IMG/VR virus record: IMGVR_UViG_3300037225_000932
Location: 62,001-126,000 of that record
Source: a virus
Reading direction: 5' to 3' (one strand)
Length of the DNA: 64,000 nucleotides
The notes under the pieces are model-generated. The model was not told the DNA's origin and did not search any database. It saw only the letters and a program-made list of their open reading frames with translations. The translations under genes and the position numbers were made by a program. Shown here one piece after another: positions 28,105 through 37,394 of the stretch; the stretch's first letter is position 1; every line of letters starts with the position of its first letter.

Positions 28105-29412
28105 GTGACAATTTATAGACCCATCCCATATAAACAACTACAGATTGTATATCCAGATCCAACCGGTGAATCTTTAACTTTTATTAATGACAATTTTAAG
28201 TCAATAGCAGACATTTTAGAGTCAGGAAGTTATTCTGGATTTTCTGGCTATTCAGGAACATCTGGTTATTCAGGAATGGGAATGTCAGGTTATTCTGGAA
28301 ATTCTGGTTACTCAGGTTACTCTGGACCGTCAGGTTACTCTGGTTATTCAGGAAAATCGGGTTATTCAGGATACTCAGGAGTAGGAATATCAGGTTACTC
28401 TGGTTATTCTGGAGTGTCAGGTTATTCAGGTATAAATGGGTCAATTGGGTCTTCGGGAACATCAGGCTATTCTGGTTATTCAGGAACAGGAATATCTGGA
28501 TACTCTGGATATTCAGGAGTTTCTGGATATTCAGGACCAAGTGGATACTCTGGATATTCAGGACCAAGTGGATACTCTGGATATTCAGGCTATTCTGGTT
28601 ATTCAGGAACAGGAACATCAGGCTATTCTGGTTATTCAGGAACAGGAACATCAGGTTATTCTGGTTATTCAGGAACAGGAATATCAGGATACTCTGGGTA
28701 TTCAGGCCCAAGTGGTTATTCAGGATACTCTGGAATATCTGGTTATTCAGGTTATTCTGGAACGTCTGGTTATTCAGGATACTCTGGAATATCTGGTTAT
28801 TCAGGTTATTCTGGAACGTCTGGTTATTCAGGTTATTCTGGAACAAGTGGTTATTCAGGTTATTCAGGTTATTCTGGAAAGTCTGGTTATTCAGGTTATT
28901 CTGGAACGTCTGGTTATTCAGGTTATTCTGGAACAAGTGGTTATTCAGGTTATTCAGGTTATTCTGGAATATCTGGTTATTCAGGTTATTCTGGAACAAG
29001 TGGTTATTCAGGTTATTCTGGAACGTCTGGTTATTCAGGTTATTCTGGAATAAGTGGTTATTCAGGTTATTCTGGAACATCTGGTTCAACTGGAGATATG
29101 GGGTTAAGTGGGTATTCAGGTTATTCTGGCACTTCCGGTTTAGATGGAGCTAGTGGATACTCTGGTATGGTATTATCTAATTCTTTATTATTTAATTCTA
29201 CATCAGATTGGTCAGGCCCAACTTTAGGATCATATTCTATAACTTTTTCTCATAATCTTAGTTCTAATTATATAATATGTAATGTATTTGACAATAACAA
29301 TAACATAATTTTTTCTGATATAGTAGATAATGATATTAATACTGTTATCGTAAAAGTTTCATCAGTGCCAGACAATAGGTTTGCTGGTATCGTAACGGTT
29401 TTTGCTCATTAA
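28105..29412 (+). CDS. Collagen-like tail fibre protein, 435 aa
   Basis: GTG start (GTGACAATT) after AGGAAATAAT; an ATG two bases upstream is out of frame and closes at once. After a 45-residue N-terminal domain ('FINDNFKSIADIL'), residues 46-350 are Gly-X-Y triplets, almost all G-Y-S with G-T-S, G-I-S or G-P-S every third triplet. This forms a collagen-like triple helix shaft. The C-terminal 75 residues ('LLFNSTSDWSGPTLG', 'NRFAGIVTVFAH') are a beta-rich knob, the likely receptor-contact end. Confidence 0.85.
   Translation: MTIYRPIPYKQLQIVYPDPTGESLTFINDNFKSIADILESGSYSGFSGYSGTSGYSGMGMSGYSGNSGYSGYSGPSGYSGYSGKSGYSGYSGVGISGYSGYSGVSGYSGINGSIGSSGTSGYSGYSGTGISGYSGYSGVSGYSGPSGYSGYSGPSGYSGYSGYSGYSGTGTSGYSGYSGTGTSGYSGYSGTGISGYSGYSGPSGYSGYSGISGYSGYSGTSGYSGYSGISGYSGYSGTSGYSGYSGTSGYSGYSGYSGKSGYSGYSGTSGYSGYSGTSGYSGYSGYSGISGYSGYSGTSGYSGYSGTSGYSGYSGISGYSGYSGTSGSTGDMGLSGYSGYSGTSGLDGASGYSGMVLSNSLLFNSTSDWSGPTLGSYSITFSHNLSSNYIICNVFDNNNNIIFSDIVDNDINTVIVKVSSVPDNRFAGIVTVFAH
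28230..29150 (+). repeat. Tandem 27-bp repeats coding Gly-Tyr-Ser triplets
   Basis: Units of GGTTATTCAGGTTATTCTGG plus a variable triplet are repeated for about 900 bp with few base changes. Such repeats expand and contract by slippage, so shaft length may vary between isolates. All long ORFs on other frames here are by-products. Confidence 0.9.
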
Positions 29413-29447
29413 AAAGGAAATATTTATATTTTTTAGTATATTTAATT

Positions 29448-29777
29448 ATGCCAATGTTTAAGAGCAAAATTTTGGTGCAAGCAGGAATAGCTGTTAATTA
29501 TTACTATACGACTATAGCTTATGCTTTATCTGTAAATGATTGTGTTATTGAAGCTAATGCTACTTCGGCAGCTTTTAATCTTACTTTACCAAGTGCGATT
29601 GATATATCTGGACAATTTTATTTATTAAAAAAAACAGATTCTTCTGCCAATATCGTTACAATAAAAACCACAGGAGAACAAACTATAGATGGAGCATCTT
29701 CTTATCTTTTAGAATTATTTAATGAATTTGTAGAATTAGTTTCTAATGGTTCAAATTGGATAGTTGTTTCGGAGTAA
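29448..29777 (+). CDS. Fibre-associated beta protein, 109 aa
   Basis: Sequence 'VIEANATSAAFNLTLPSAI', 'YLLKKTDSSANIVTIKTTGE', 'EFVELVSNGSNWIVVSE' is the repeated beta-prism pattern seen at the ends of many phage tail-fibre proteins. It follows the collagen-like fibre and probably forms part of the same appendage. Confidence 0.65.
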   Translation: MPMFKSKILVQAGIAVNYYYTTIAYALSVNDCVIEANATSAAFNLTLPSAIDISGQFYLLKKTDSSANIVTIKTTGEQTIDGASSYLLELFNEFVELVSNGSNWIVVSE

Positions 29778-29780
29778 AAA

Positions 29781-30140
29781 ATGGCAAATAAAAAAGTTTT
29801 AGTAACTAATGCGGATAATACTGTAATAAATGTTGCACAAGATGACTCGGTAACTCTTCTTCGTCGTATTCTTAAAGTTCTTGAGAGTAATGCTGTAGTA
29901 GATTCAGTCCAAAGACAAAGAGTAGCAGTAGAACAAGGAACTGCTGCTAACTTAAACTGCACCATTGCAGGAACGGCTTCTACTACAGCGGTAGCATCTA
30001 CAGTTAATATGGGACAAGTAGTAGTAAACTTCGGTGGCCAAGCACAATCAGCAGCAACCCAAATTGATAGTCGTTTTTTTATAATTGATACAGCAAGAAA
30101 CGCTTATGCTAATGGTATTAGATCTAAATTGACATGGTAA
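29781..30140 (+). CDS. Probable virion protein, 119 aa
   Basis: Starts three bases after the preceding stop, so cotranslated. 'DDSVTLLRRILKVLESNAVV' is a helix followed by an Ala/Thr/Gly-rich beta part ending 'AYANGIRSKLTW'. No family recognised. Position suggests a tail or baseplate component. Confidence 0.6.
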   Translation: MANKKVLVTNADNTVINVAQDDSVTLLRRILKVLESNAVVDSVQRQRVAVEQGTAANLNCTIAGTASTTAVASTVNMGQVVVNFGGQAQSAATQIDSRFFIIDTARNAYANGIRSKLTW

Positions 30141-30158
30141 AAAATATAGGATAATAAT

Positions 30159-33131
30159 ATGGTATTTTCTAACACATTAAAAGTTCAAGTTGACACTCCA
30201 GTTTTTGAATGGATGAGATTTGCTCCGGTTGTTACTGCTGCCGGTATGGCTTTGGTAGGAAGTCAAATAAAAGGCAACCGTTATATATTTTATCAATCTT
30301 TAGGTTCTCTTTATCGTTATGATACTTATACAGATGGATGGACACAATTAGCAACATCATTACAAACTCCAGTTACATTTTTAGCAATAGATTACGCTGC
30401 TCATTGTGGATACTATGGAAGAGTTATTGCTGCTGGTATAACTTCTTCAAAAACTCAAATAGCAGCTTTAACTGGTCAAACTCTTCTTAACTATAAAATA
30501 AAAATAATTGCTGGAAAAGGAGCAGGTCAAGAAAGAACTATAACTTCAGTTTCTGCTCCTACAATTGTCGATAAGGGAAATGCAACTTCTGGTGCAGCGA
30601 CTTCGATAACAGATACCAATGCTGGTATAATGAAAAGAAACTGGGCTCAAAATCAATGGAGAGATTATCAAGTTAGAATAACACATGGAACAGGTCCTAC
30701 TCAAATAAGAAAGATTTTATCTAATACTAGCACGGTCTTGACAATATCAGATTATAACTGGTCTGCTATTGATCCTTGGTTTTATTGTTCGTTTTCTACA
30801 ACTCCAGCCGCTGGATCTCTTTATGAAATAGAAAGCTCTATTATCACAGTTGATTCTCCTTGGACTACTCAACCTGATTCTACTTCAAGATTTGTGGTTA
30901 AATCTGGTGGAATTTGGGCATTAAGCTCTTTAGCCGCCTCTCCATATTATAGTTGGCAATATTATGATATTGCCGCAGATATCTGGTATACAAAATCTGC
31001 TTATTTAACACTTTTTAACGTTTTAGCTGCCGCCTTACCAACTGATGCGGCAATATCTTGTATTCATGATCTTGATACCAATATAGATTCAGGAACATTA
31101 TCAGGTAATGGAGCTAATGGTTCTGATGCCAGCTATACTATGGTAGATAGTGGAAAAACATGGACAACCGGAGCTTATTCTAATTATAAAGTCAATATTA
31201 CAGAAACAGCTACAGGATTAGTTCAAGAAAGAAATATATTAGTAAATGATATAACTAGAATTTGGACTACAAGAAAATGGGATACGGTCCCACAAGCAAG
31301 CACATATACATATACTATAACTCCTGATACTGATAAAATATATTGCATTGGTGGTGGCGTGTCTTCTATGTATCAGTATAGTATAGGTGGTGATATGTTT
31401 ATACCTTCTAAAGCATTTGAATATGGTGTAGCTAACGGTTTTGCTGCACAACAAATGAACGGATCATTAAATGCTGGTCCACCAATAGGTTTAGCTTCTG
31501 CTACTAGAATTACTGGTGGAGTTTTAACGGTAGCTGTATCAAATGGTGGAACAGGATATAGAATAGACGACTTAATTACTATAGCCGGTGGTGTTGGTTC
31601 AGGTGCTACCGCTAGAGTGTTAACAATAACTCCATCAACAGGAGCCGTTCTTACACTTCAATTAGAAAATACAGGTACAGTTACTTATAGTGCTGGAACG
31701 GTAGCAACTACAGGTGGTTCCGGTGCTTCTAACTTAACAGTGACCATTACTGTAGGAGCAGTAGCGACCGCAGTTACTACTGTAGCAACTCATAACTTTA
31801 AACTAGGAGACGTAGTTACTGTAACAGGAGATACTTCTGCTGGTAACTATTATAATGTTAGTAGTGGAACTATTTTAGGAATAACTTCTACTGGATTTCA
31901 ATATGCCGTTAACTCTTCAGTTGCTTCTTCTGCTACTTTTAATGCTCAATCTACGACTGTTCTTTATGATTACGGAAAAAGTTGGACAGTAAACGAACAT
32001 GCTGGAAAATATCTTTTAGTTGCCGCTATACAGTCTGCTGGTCAAGGTGTAGTTACTCAATGTAGAAAAATAGTAAGTAATACAGCATCGTCTATAACAG
32101 TAGCCACTTATACTGCTGCCGTTACTGGAACTTCTAAATATGCTATCATTGACTCAAGGGCATTTGGAACAGAAGACTCTTTTAAGGGAGATTCTACTAG
32201 AAATGGATTAATAAGTGTATGCACAGGAATTGACGGTGGAGTTACGGCAAAAACTTCACTTGCTGATTCAACTAAGTCATGGATATCTAACTATTGGATA
32301 GGTGGAGCAGCAAGAAAAATACGAGTTTTGTGTGGTCCTAACTTTGGAAATGAAATTCCTATTGTTTCAAATAGTAATAATGATCTTTATTTCGGAGCAC
32401 AATCTCTTGAAATGACTACCGCAAATGTATATTGTATTATGGATAACTATGGAGTTGCTAGTGGATCAGGCTCAACAACTTCTATAGTAGATAACACACA
32501 GAACTGGATAACCGGTGAGCATATTGGTAGAAGGGTAAAAGTTACTGCTACGAACACTGATACAGCTAACCACGGAATAGAAGTAGCAATCACAGCATCA
32601 GCAACTACAACTTTAACAACAGGAACCATAACTTCATCTGTGGCTGGAACAAGTTATTCTATATTAAACTTACCAGTAAGAGCAGCAGGTAATATTTTAA
32701 TATGGGCACCGAACTTAACTACAGGCGATGGAGCCACTCCGGACACAACATCTACTGGAAGATATTTTATATCATTTAAGGGGGGTGCAACTAATGAAAT
32801 TGATAAATATAACATAGCAACTGAAATTTGGGAAGTTCAATCTACATCTCCTCAGTTAGTTACTTATACTACAGGAGTTATGTATGCTTATGATTATTTA
32901 GATAGAATATACATAGCCAGTGAAAACTCTACTGCACTTATGACAGGTAGAATTTTCTATTATGATATACCAAAGAACAGAATAGAACAAGCCGGGCAGG
33001 CTCCAAACGGTTTTGGAACAGGTGTTCTTAGTAATAGAATGGAATGTGTTCAAACTGTTGATGGACTTAAATATTTATATCTAATGAGAAATACCGACTC
33101 TACATTTTGGAGAGTTTTATGTTATTGGTAA
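30159..33131 (+). CDS. Large kelch-like tail protein, 990 aa
   Basis: Several repeats of the form 'YRYDTYTDGWTQLA' (about residue 50), 'WQYYDIAADIWYTKSA' (270) and 'DKYNIATEIWEVQST' (890) look like kelch blades, so the ends may form a beta propeller. Between them lie Thr/Gly/Ala beta repeats such as 'VSNGGTGYRIDDLITIAGG', a motif common in phage tail proteins. It likely belongs to the host-contact apparatus. Confidence 0.65.
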   Translation: MVFSNTLKVQVDTPVFEWMRFAPVVTAAGMALVGSQIKGNRYIFYQSLGSLYRYDTYTDGWTQLATSLQTPVTFLAIDYAAHCGYYGRVIAAGITSSKTQIAALTGQTLLNYKIKIIAGKGAGQERTITSVSAPTIVDKGNATSGAATSITDTNAGIMKRNWAQNQWRDYQVRITHGTGPTQIRKILSNTSTVLTISDYNWSAIDPWFYCSFSTTPAAGSLYEIESSIITVDSPWTTQPDSTSRFVVKSGGIWALSSLAASPYYSWQYYDIAADIWYTKSAYLTLFNVLAAALPTDAAISCIHDLDTNIDSGTLSGNGANGSDASYTMVDSGKTWTTGAYSNYKVNITETATGLVQERNILVNDITRIWTTRKWDTVPQASTYTYTITPDTDKIYCIGGGVSSMYQYSIGGDMFIPSKAFEYGVANGFAAQQMNGSLNAGPPIGLASATRITGGVLTVAVSNGGTGYRIDDLITIAGGVGSGATARVLTITPSTGAVLTLQLENTGTVTYSAGTVATTGGSGASNLTVTITVGAVATAVTTVATHNFKLGDVVTVTGDTSAGNYYNVSSGTILGITSTGFQYAVNSSVASSATFNAQSTTVLYDYGKSWTVNEHAGKYLLVAAIQSAGQGVVTQCRKIVSNTASSITVATYTAAVTGTSKYAIIDSRAFGTEDSFKGDSTRNGLISVCTGIDGGVTAKTSLADSTKSWISNYWIGGAARKIRVLCGPNFGNEIPIVSNSNNDLYFGAQSLEMTTANVYCIMDNYGVASGSGSTTSIVDNTQNWITGEHIGRRVKVTATNTDTANHGIEVAITASATTTLTTGTITSSVAGTSYSILNLPVRAAGNILIWAPNLTTGDGATPDTTSTGRYFISFKGGATNEIDKYNIATEIWEVQSTSPQLVTYTTGVMYAYDYLDRIYIASENSTALMTGRIFYYDIPKNRIEQAGQAPNGFGTGVLSNRMECVQTVDGLKYLYLMRNTDSTFWRVLCYW

Positions 33132-33136
33132 AATAA

Positions 33137-33712
33137 ATGAACTGGTATAAATTTTCTCAACAAATAAGCCTTTTTACGGAAGAGATTGAAAGAAAATCTC
33201 CAAAATTACAAATTGGTATGTATAATAGTTTAGGAGAAATGGCTGTATATATAGATGGAAAAAGATATTTATATGAAAAAGTTTCTCCTTTTTTTAAGAA
33301 AAAATTACAAGTTTTTATTGATAAAAAAAACTGGACACAAGCTTTTAAATTATTAAAAAGTTTATCAGAAGTAAAAAAAGAAGCACAAAATAAAACTTTT
33401 TATCCACCCCAATTAAATATGAGTAAAAATGTTATTATAGAAATTGATGTAAAAAAGGCAGATATAGATTTACAAAAAGATACTAATTTTTATGTTGGAC
33501 CACATGCTAAAGGCGGTTTTCCTGAAAAATATAATAAAATAAAAGAATTAGATAAAATAGAAATGCCTTATATGTCAATTGACGAAAATGGACAAGTAGG
33601 ATTTCTAGATGGAAGACATCGTTTTGCTTATCTAAGAGATACTGGACTACAAAGAATACGAATAGTTGTCCCAAAAGATAAAGTAGAAATATTTAGAGCG
33701 AGATATACTTAA
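33137..33712 (+). CDS. MNWYK-tagged protein with KTSC-like and ParB/Srx-like domains, 191 aa
   Basis: Starts 'MNWYKFSQQI'. Residues 25-75 ('GKRYLYEKVSPFFKKKLQ', then 'AFKLLKSLS') resemble the KTSC fold. Residues 100-190 end in 'GQVGFLDGRHRFAYLRDTGL' and 'RIRIVVP', the G-x-H-R core of ParB/sulfiredoxin-like domains. That family binds nucleotides or cuts DNA. Function here is unknown. Confidence 0.6.
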   Translation: MNWYKFSQQISLFTEEIERKSPKLQIGMYNSLGEMAVYIDGKRYLYEKVSPFFKKKLQVFIDKKNWTQAFKLLKSLSEVKKEAQNKTFYPPQLNMSKNVIIEIDVKKADIDLQKDTNFYVGPHAKGGFPEKYNKIKELDKIEMPYMSIDENGQVGFLDGRHRFAYLRDTGLQRIRIVVPKDKVEIFRARYT

Positions 33713-33753
33713 ATATTAAAGGAATTGTGAGATTTTTTTCACAATAAATAGTC

Positions 33754-33972
33754 ATGAACTTCAAAAACGATTCAATAAAAGAAATTGGAGATTTAGCAAA
33801 AAAAGAAGAGTTTGCTTATTTTTTTGCTAATATGGAAAGTAAAAAAGATCAAGTTCCTGATGCTTTAATAGAAAAAATAGCACTTATATTTATGAATGAA
33901 TTTAACATAAAAATACCAGAACAAGATAAAGTAGAGTTTTTTATTAAATTAGGATTTTTCGCGGGAAAATAA
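33754..33972 (+). CDS. Small unknown protein, 72 aa
   Basis: Acidic-basic helical protein ('KEIGDLAKKEEFAYFFANME', 'DKVEFFIKLGFFAGK'). It stops two bases before the next ATG. The gap upstream carries a TTGTGA/TCACAA hairpin with a T-rich loop. No family recognised. Confidence 0.55.
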   Translation: MNFKNDSIKEIGDLAKKEEFAYFFANMESKKDQVPDALIEKIALIFMNEFNIKIPEQDKVEFFIKLGFFAGK

Positions 33973-33974
33973 AA

Positions 33975-34301
33975 ATGAACTGGTATAAAATCGCACAAAA
34001 TGAAACAGAAGATTATCCAGAGGAAAATTTTTCGCAAAAAATAAGATTATGGTTAGATGATGAACGTGATCCTAAGAATCCAGAAATACAAAGGTTATAT
34101 GGAGCCGCAGGAAATGAAATATGGGTAAAAACTGCACCAGAAGCAATAAACTATTTAAACACTAAAAATGTAAAATATATTTCATTAGATCATGATTTGG
34201 GTAATTTGCCAGGAGTAGGATCTGGATATGATGTGGCGAAATATATTGAAAAAAAATGCTTTCTTAAACGAAATATCACGATTAGAATGGAGAGTTCATA
34301 G
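33975..34301 (+). CDS. Cyclic-phosphate-processing receiver-like protein, truncated by an A8 frameshift
   Basis: Starts 'MNWYKIAQNE', then 'IRLWLDDERDPKNPE', 'VKTAPEAINYLNTKNV', 'YISLDHDLGN' and 'GYDVAKYIE', the DDER and DHDLG blocks of the receiver-like domain linked to cyclic-phosphate RNA processing. At eight A residues (34249-34256) the frame shifts and ends early. With seven A's it would read on to 34383 with 'WRVHSQNPSGARNM', the family's final H-S-x-N-P-x-G motif. Real mutation, slippage or sequencing indel are all possible. Confidence 0.65.
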   Translation: MNWYKIAQNETEDYPEENFSQKIRLWLDDERDPKNPEIQRLYGAAGNEIWVKTAPEAINYLNTKNVKYISLDHDLGNLPGVGSGYDVAKYIEKKCFLKRNITIRMESS

Positions 34302-34369
34302 TCAAAATCCTAGTGGAGCAAGAAATATGATTTTGGCTTTACAGAATGCTAATAGATATTGGGACAAAA

Positions 34370-36790
34370 ATGAACTGGTATAAATTATATAGTGTAGAAT
34401 ATTTTCTTAAATTAGCAGCAAAAATTGCTGACATAAACGAATTAAAAGCGTGGAACGACTCTTTCTCTCTATCTCCTAATGACAACAAGTTGATGCCACT
34501 TAGAAATATTCTTGGTAATATAATAAAACACTTAAATGAAGCTTCTTATATTTTTAAGGTTGGAGTAAGAAGTCCTGATCCGACAATTTCTCAAAAAGCA
34601 GCAGAAATCTTTCCTGATATAGCTAATATAGAAACTCTTCATAATACCATAAAAACTACACAGTCTTTATTAAATAGGTTAGAAAATAAAAACACTCCTA
34701 TATTCCAAGTTATTTACAATATGCTCTATGCTATTTCTAATATGAATTTTAGTATAGAACAAAAAGAACAATTTAGACAAATTGCTTCTGGAAGTTCACA
34801 ATCGGCCCCCGAGTTTGCTGATGAAGTAAATGCTGACAGAATGAATAGATTTTTACAATCTTCTATTTATTCCACAAGAGATGCTTCGGCAAGATCTCTA
34901 AGGGTTATTAGAGAAGTTTTACAAAATTCAGCAGATGCCGTTATGAAACAAAGGGGATTAGATCCAACTAATCAGGTTAGAATTGACATATATACAGTTC
35001 CCAATCAAGATAATACTACTATGGATTTAGTAGTATCAGATAGTGGAACTGGTATGGACTGGAATACTCTTTCCAGAAAATTCTTTGTTTATTTTGAAAG
35101 TGGAAAACAAGAAGATGTAGAAGCCGCTGGTGGCTTTGGTATAGCTAAGGCTTTAATTCAAGAGGTTCCACAAGAAGGTTGGTCTATAGACACTAGTGGA
35201 ATACATTCAAGTAAATTTCATAAAAATATGTACATGGGAACACCTAAATCCGTTCAATACTCTGCTCCCCCTTCGATTGTTCAAAGCGGAAAAGGAACAA
35301 CCTTGACTCTCTATGCTATACCTTTTGTTTATAACTCTTCTATATTAGATTTAGCAAACAAATATGCTACAAATGGTATATTAAAAATATCAGTAAATAA
35401 AGAACCGGCTCAACCTACATTTTTATTAACTCAGCTAAAGCCTATAGGTGGAGGATTTAGTGGATTGTCTGATGAAATAAGCGAAACTCAATCAGAAAAA
35501 GATGTAGCAAATGGAGTTTTATTACTTAGTGAAGAAGGTTTACTACCAGAAAAAGGGAGATTAGATTTTAACGAAGAGGGGACAAAAACATCAGTTCAGT
35601 TCTTTTGTAAAAAAACTAGTTATTCTGGAAGATTTTATGTATTCTTAAATAATCAATATCAATTTGATAGAAACTATATTCCAAAAGCAAATATAATATG
35701 TAATATAATGACTAATACTCGTCCGGGAACTGAATTGTATCCAGTTGATCCTGGTAGAGAAAATCTTAGAGAACCATATAAAACTCAAATAGAAGAAATA
35801 GAAAACAAATTAGAAGAAACTTTAAAAAAAATATCTGAACATATGTTATTCAAAGACGGTTTAAATATTGTTATGTTAAATCAAAATGCCGTTCCAATGT
35901 CAACTGGAGAATCAGAACAGCACGAAGGAGAAGAAGGAACTGGTCTTCGTAAAGCAATAGAGGAAGCTCAACAAAGTGTTTTTGTTGAAGGTCTATTTGG
36001 ATCTCCTCAAGAACAAATATCTAAGATACTAAATAAATCATTAGAAAATATAGAATTAGAACCTGAGCAAACTCAAGTATTACAATCCATAATAGATACT
36101 ATACAATATGAAGATGACGAAAGAATAGATGTTAAAGATAAGATTGGAGAAATTATTGATGGATTAATAACTCCAGCCGCAATAACAGTTCAAAAAAACT
36201 TCGTATCTGCTGATATAGTTAGAGCAAGAGCTAATCTTACTTCTAATATGATGATATTATGGCAAAGAGTATTAAAGATAATAACAGCAAAGATATCTCA
36301 TAGTAGTTTTAAGAGATATGGAAGTAAAAAGTTTATTCCTGGCATTATTTTTTCAGATGAAGCTTTAGCTTTATATATGCCACCCAAAGAAGGACTTAAA
36401 CACCATGCTGTTATGGTAAATCCCATTGTGATGGCCTCTTTAATTGATCCTGATCTATTTAATAAAATCTTAGGAGACCAAGCTGGTTCGGGACAAAAAG
36501 CAATAAAAGAAAGTGGATCGTCAAACTATGCTAGTGAAACTCCAACAAATAAATTGACGGTTTTCTTGTTTCATATAGCCATTCACGAACTGGTTCATTT
36601 AATGTTTCCAGATAGTTATGGATATGATGAGTTTCATTCATATATATCAAAAATGGAAGCTATTTGTCATTTTGACTTTACGAAAGTAAGAGATGTGGTT
36701 AAAGATTTCATGCCAAGAGTAAAAAGAGATGCGCAAAAACTCATAAGAGCAATAGGTAAAGATAAGAGAAAACGATTAAAAAATCAGTAA
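34370..36790 (+). CDS. GHKL (Hsp90/MutL-type) ATPase with C-terminal HExxH metalloprotease-like region, 806 aa
   Basis: Start chosen at 'MNWYKLYSVEYF'. ATPase motifs are complete: N-box 'REVLQNSADAV' (about residue 180), 'VVSDSGTGMD' (222) and 'GGFGIAKAL' (253). About residue 740 comes 'FHIAIHELVHLMFPD' and then 'YDEFHSYISKME', an H-E-x-x-H zinc-protease signature with a later acidic site. The combination resembles no phage protein I know. The start overlaps the end of the frameshifted receiver frame. Confidence 0.75.
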   Translation: MNWYKLYSVEYFLKLAAKIADINELKAWNDSFSLSPNDNKLMPLRNILGNIIKHLNEASYIFKVGVRSPDPTISQKAAEIFPDIANIETLHNTIKTTQSLLNRLENKNTPIFQVIYNMLYAISNMNFSIEQKEQFRQIASGSSQSAPEFADEVNADRMNRFLQSSIYSTRDASARSLRVIREVLQNSADAVMKQRGLDPTNQVRIDIYTVPNQDNTTMDLVVSDSGTGMDWNTLSRKFFVYFESGKQEDVEAAGGFGIAKALIQEVPQEGWSIDTSGIHSSKFHKNMYMGTPKSVQYSAPPSIVQSGKGTTLTLYAIPFVYNSSILDLANKYATNGILKISVNKEPAQPTFLLTQLKPIGGGFSGLSDEISETQSEKDVANGVLLLSEEGLLPEKGRLDFNEEGTKTSVQFFCKKTSYSGRFYVFLNNQYQFDRNYIPKANIICNIMTNTRPGTELYPVDPGRENLREPYKTQIEEIENKLEETLKKISEHMLFKDGLNIVMLNQNAVPMSTGESEQHEGEEGTGLRKAIEEAQQSVFVEGLFGSPQEQISKILNKSLENIELEPEQTQVLQSIIDTIQYEDDERIDVKDKIGEIIDGLITPAAITVQKNFVSADIVRARANLTSNMMILWQRVLKIITAKISHSSFKRYGSKKFIPGIIFSDEALALYMPPKEGLKHHAVMVNPIVMASLIDPDLFNKILGDQAGSGQKAIKESGSSNYASETPTNKLTVFLFHIAIHELVHLMFPDSYGYDEFHSYISKMEAICHFDFTKVRDVVKDFMPRVKRDAQKLIRAIGKDKRKRLKNQ

Positions 36791-36841
36791 TAAAATTATC
36801 ATATCTAGTTTTTTTAAGTATTTAATTTTCATAAAAAAAAA

Positions 36842-36868
36842 GAGTCATAATCAAGATGATTATGACTC
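36842..36868. terminator. Bidirectional terminator
   Basis: GAGTCATAATCA pairs with TGATTATGACTC (12 bp) around AGA, with A8 before and T6 after. It serves the ATPase gene (+) and the minus-strand structural gene. Confidence 0.9.
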
Positions 36869-36895
36869 AATAAGTTATTTTTTAATATAATAGTA

Positions 36896-37393
36896 TTAAG
36901 TTCCTTTTGTTAGTGTTACTGAGTTACGATTTCCAAAGGTATCTACATTTGCTACTATTCTTGGAGTATTAACTCCTGCTCCATTTATAGTAACAGTATT
37001 TCCATTAGCTCCAGCTAAAGTCCCTAGCACTGCTGCTGAAATTAAACGTAATGCCTGTGCGGGTGTCAGTCCTGATTCAATTAGATCTGTTATATTCCAT
37101 ATATCATCTGTATAAATTATTATTGGATCAATAGAAACTCCAAGAGTTGTAGATGTAGAAGATACGGCTATGGCATTAGCATTAGTCTCTGCCGCTAAAA
37201 GATTATATACATATAATCCTTTTTGGTTTGTTGCATCTATTTCAGTAGGATGAGTTTGATTAGTTGGGCTTGAAGACCCCGCATCCAGGGTTATTTGTGA
37301 AGTTATATTAGCAGCATCTCCTGTTTTTGGAGAACCAGAAGCATCGGTTGCATATATTATTAGTTTTTGTGCTTTATTTTTGTAAAAAGACAT
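36896..37393 (-). CDS. Phage structural protein, 165 aa
   Basis: 'MSFYKNKAQKLIIYATDASG' with 'PKTGDAANITSQITLDAG', 'PTEIDATNQKGLYVYNL' and a C-terminal 'RIVANVDTFGNRNSVTLTKG' is a pattern common in phage head or tail proteins, usually near fibres. The middle 'GLTPAQALRLISAAVLG' is an amphipathic helix. It ends the minus-strand adhesion block and lies 1 base from the esterase gene. Confidence 0.7.
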   Translation of the reverse strand: MSFYKNKAQKLIIYATDASGSPKTGDAANITSQITLDAGSSSPTNQTHPTEIDATNQKGLYVYNLLAAETNANAIAVSSTSTTLGVSIDPIIIYTDDIWNITDLIESGLTPAQALRLISAAVLGTLAGANGNTVTINGAGVNTPRIVANVDTFGNRNSVTLTKGT

Positions 37394-37394
37394 A

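Noticed and set aside
28196-29089. Long antisense and frame-shifted ORFs in the collagen-like repeat
   Set aside because: By-products of a 27-bp coding repeat that lacks stops in other frames.
764-33751. T4-late-like ATAAATAG motifs before 784, 6335, 27486 and 33754
   Set aside because: Distances to starts vary from 0 to about 37 nt and some touch the ATG, so they do not behave as one promoter class.
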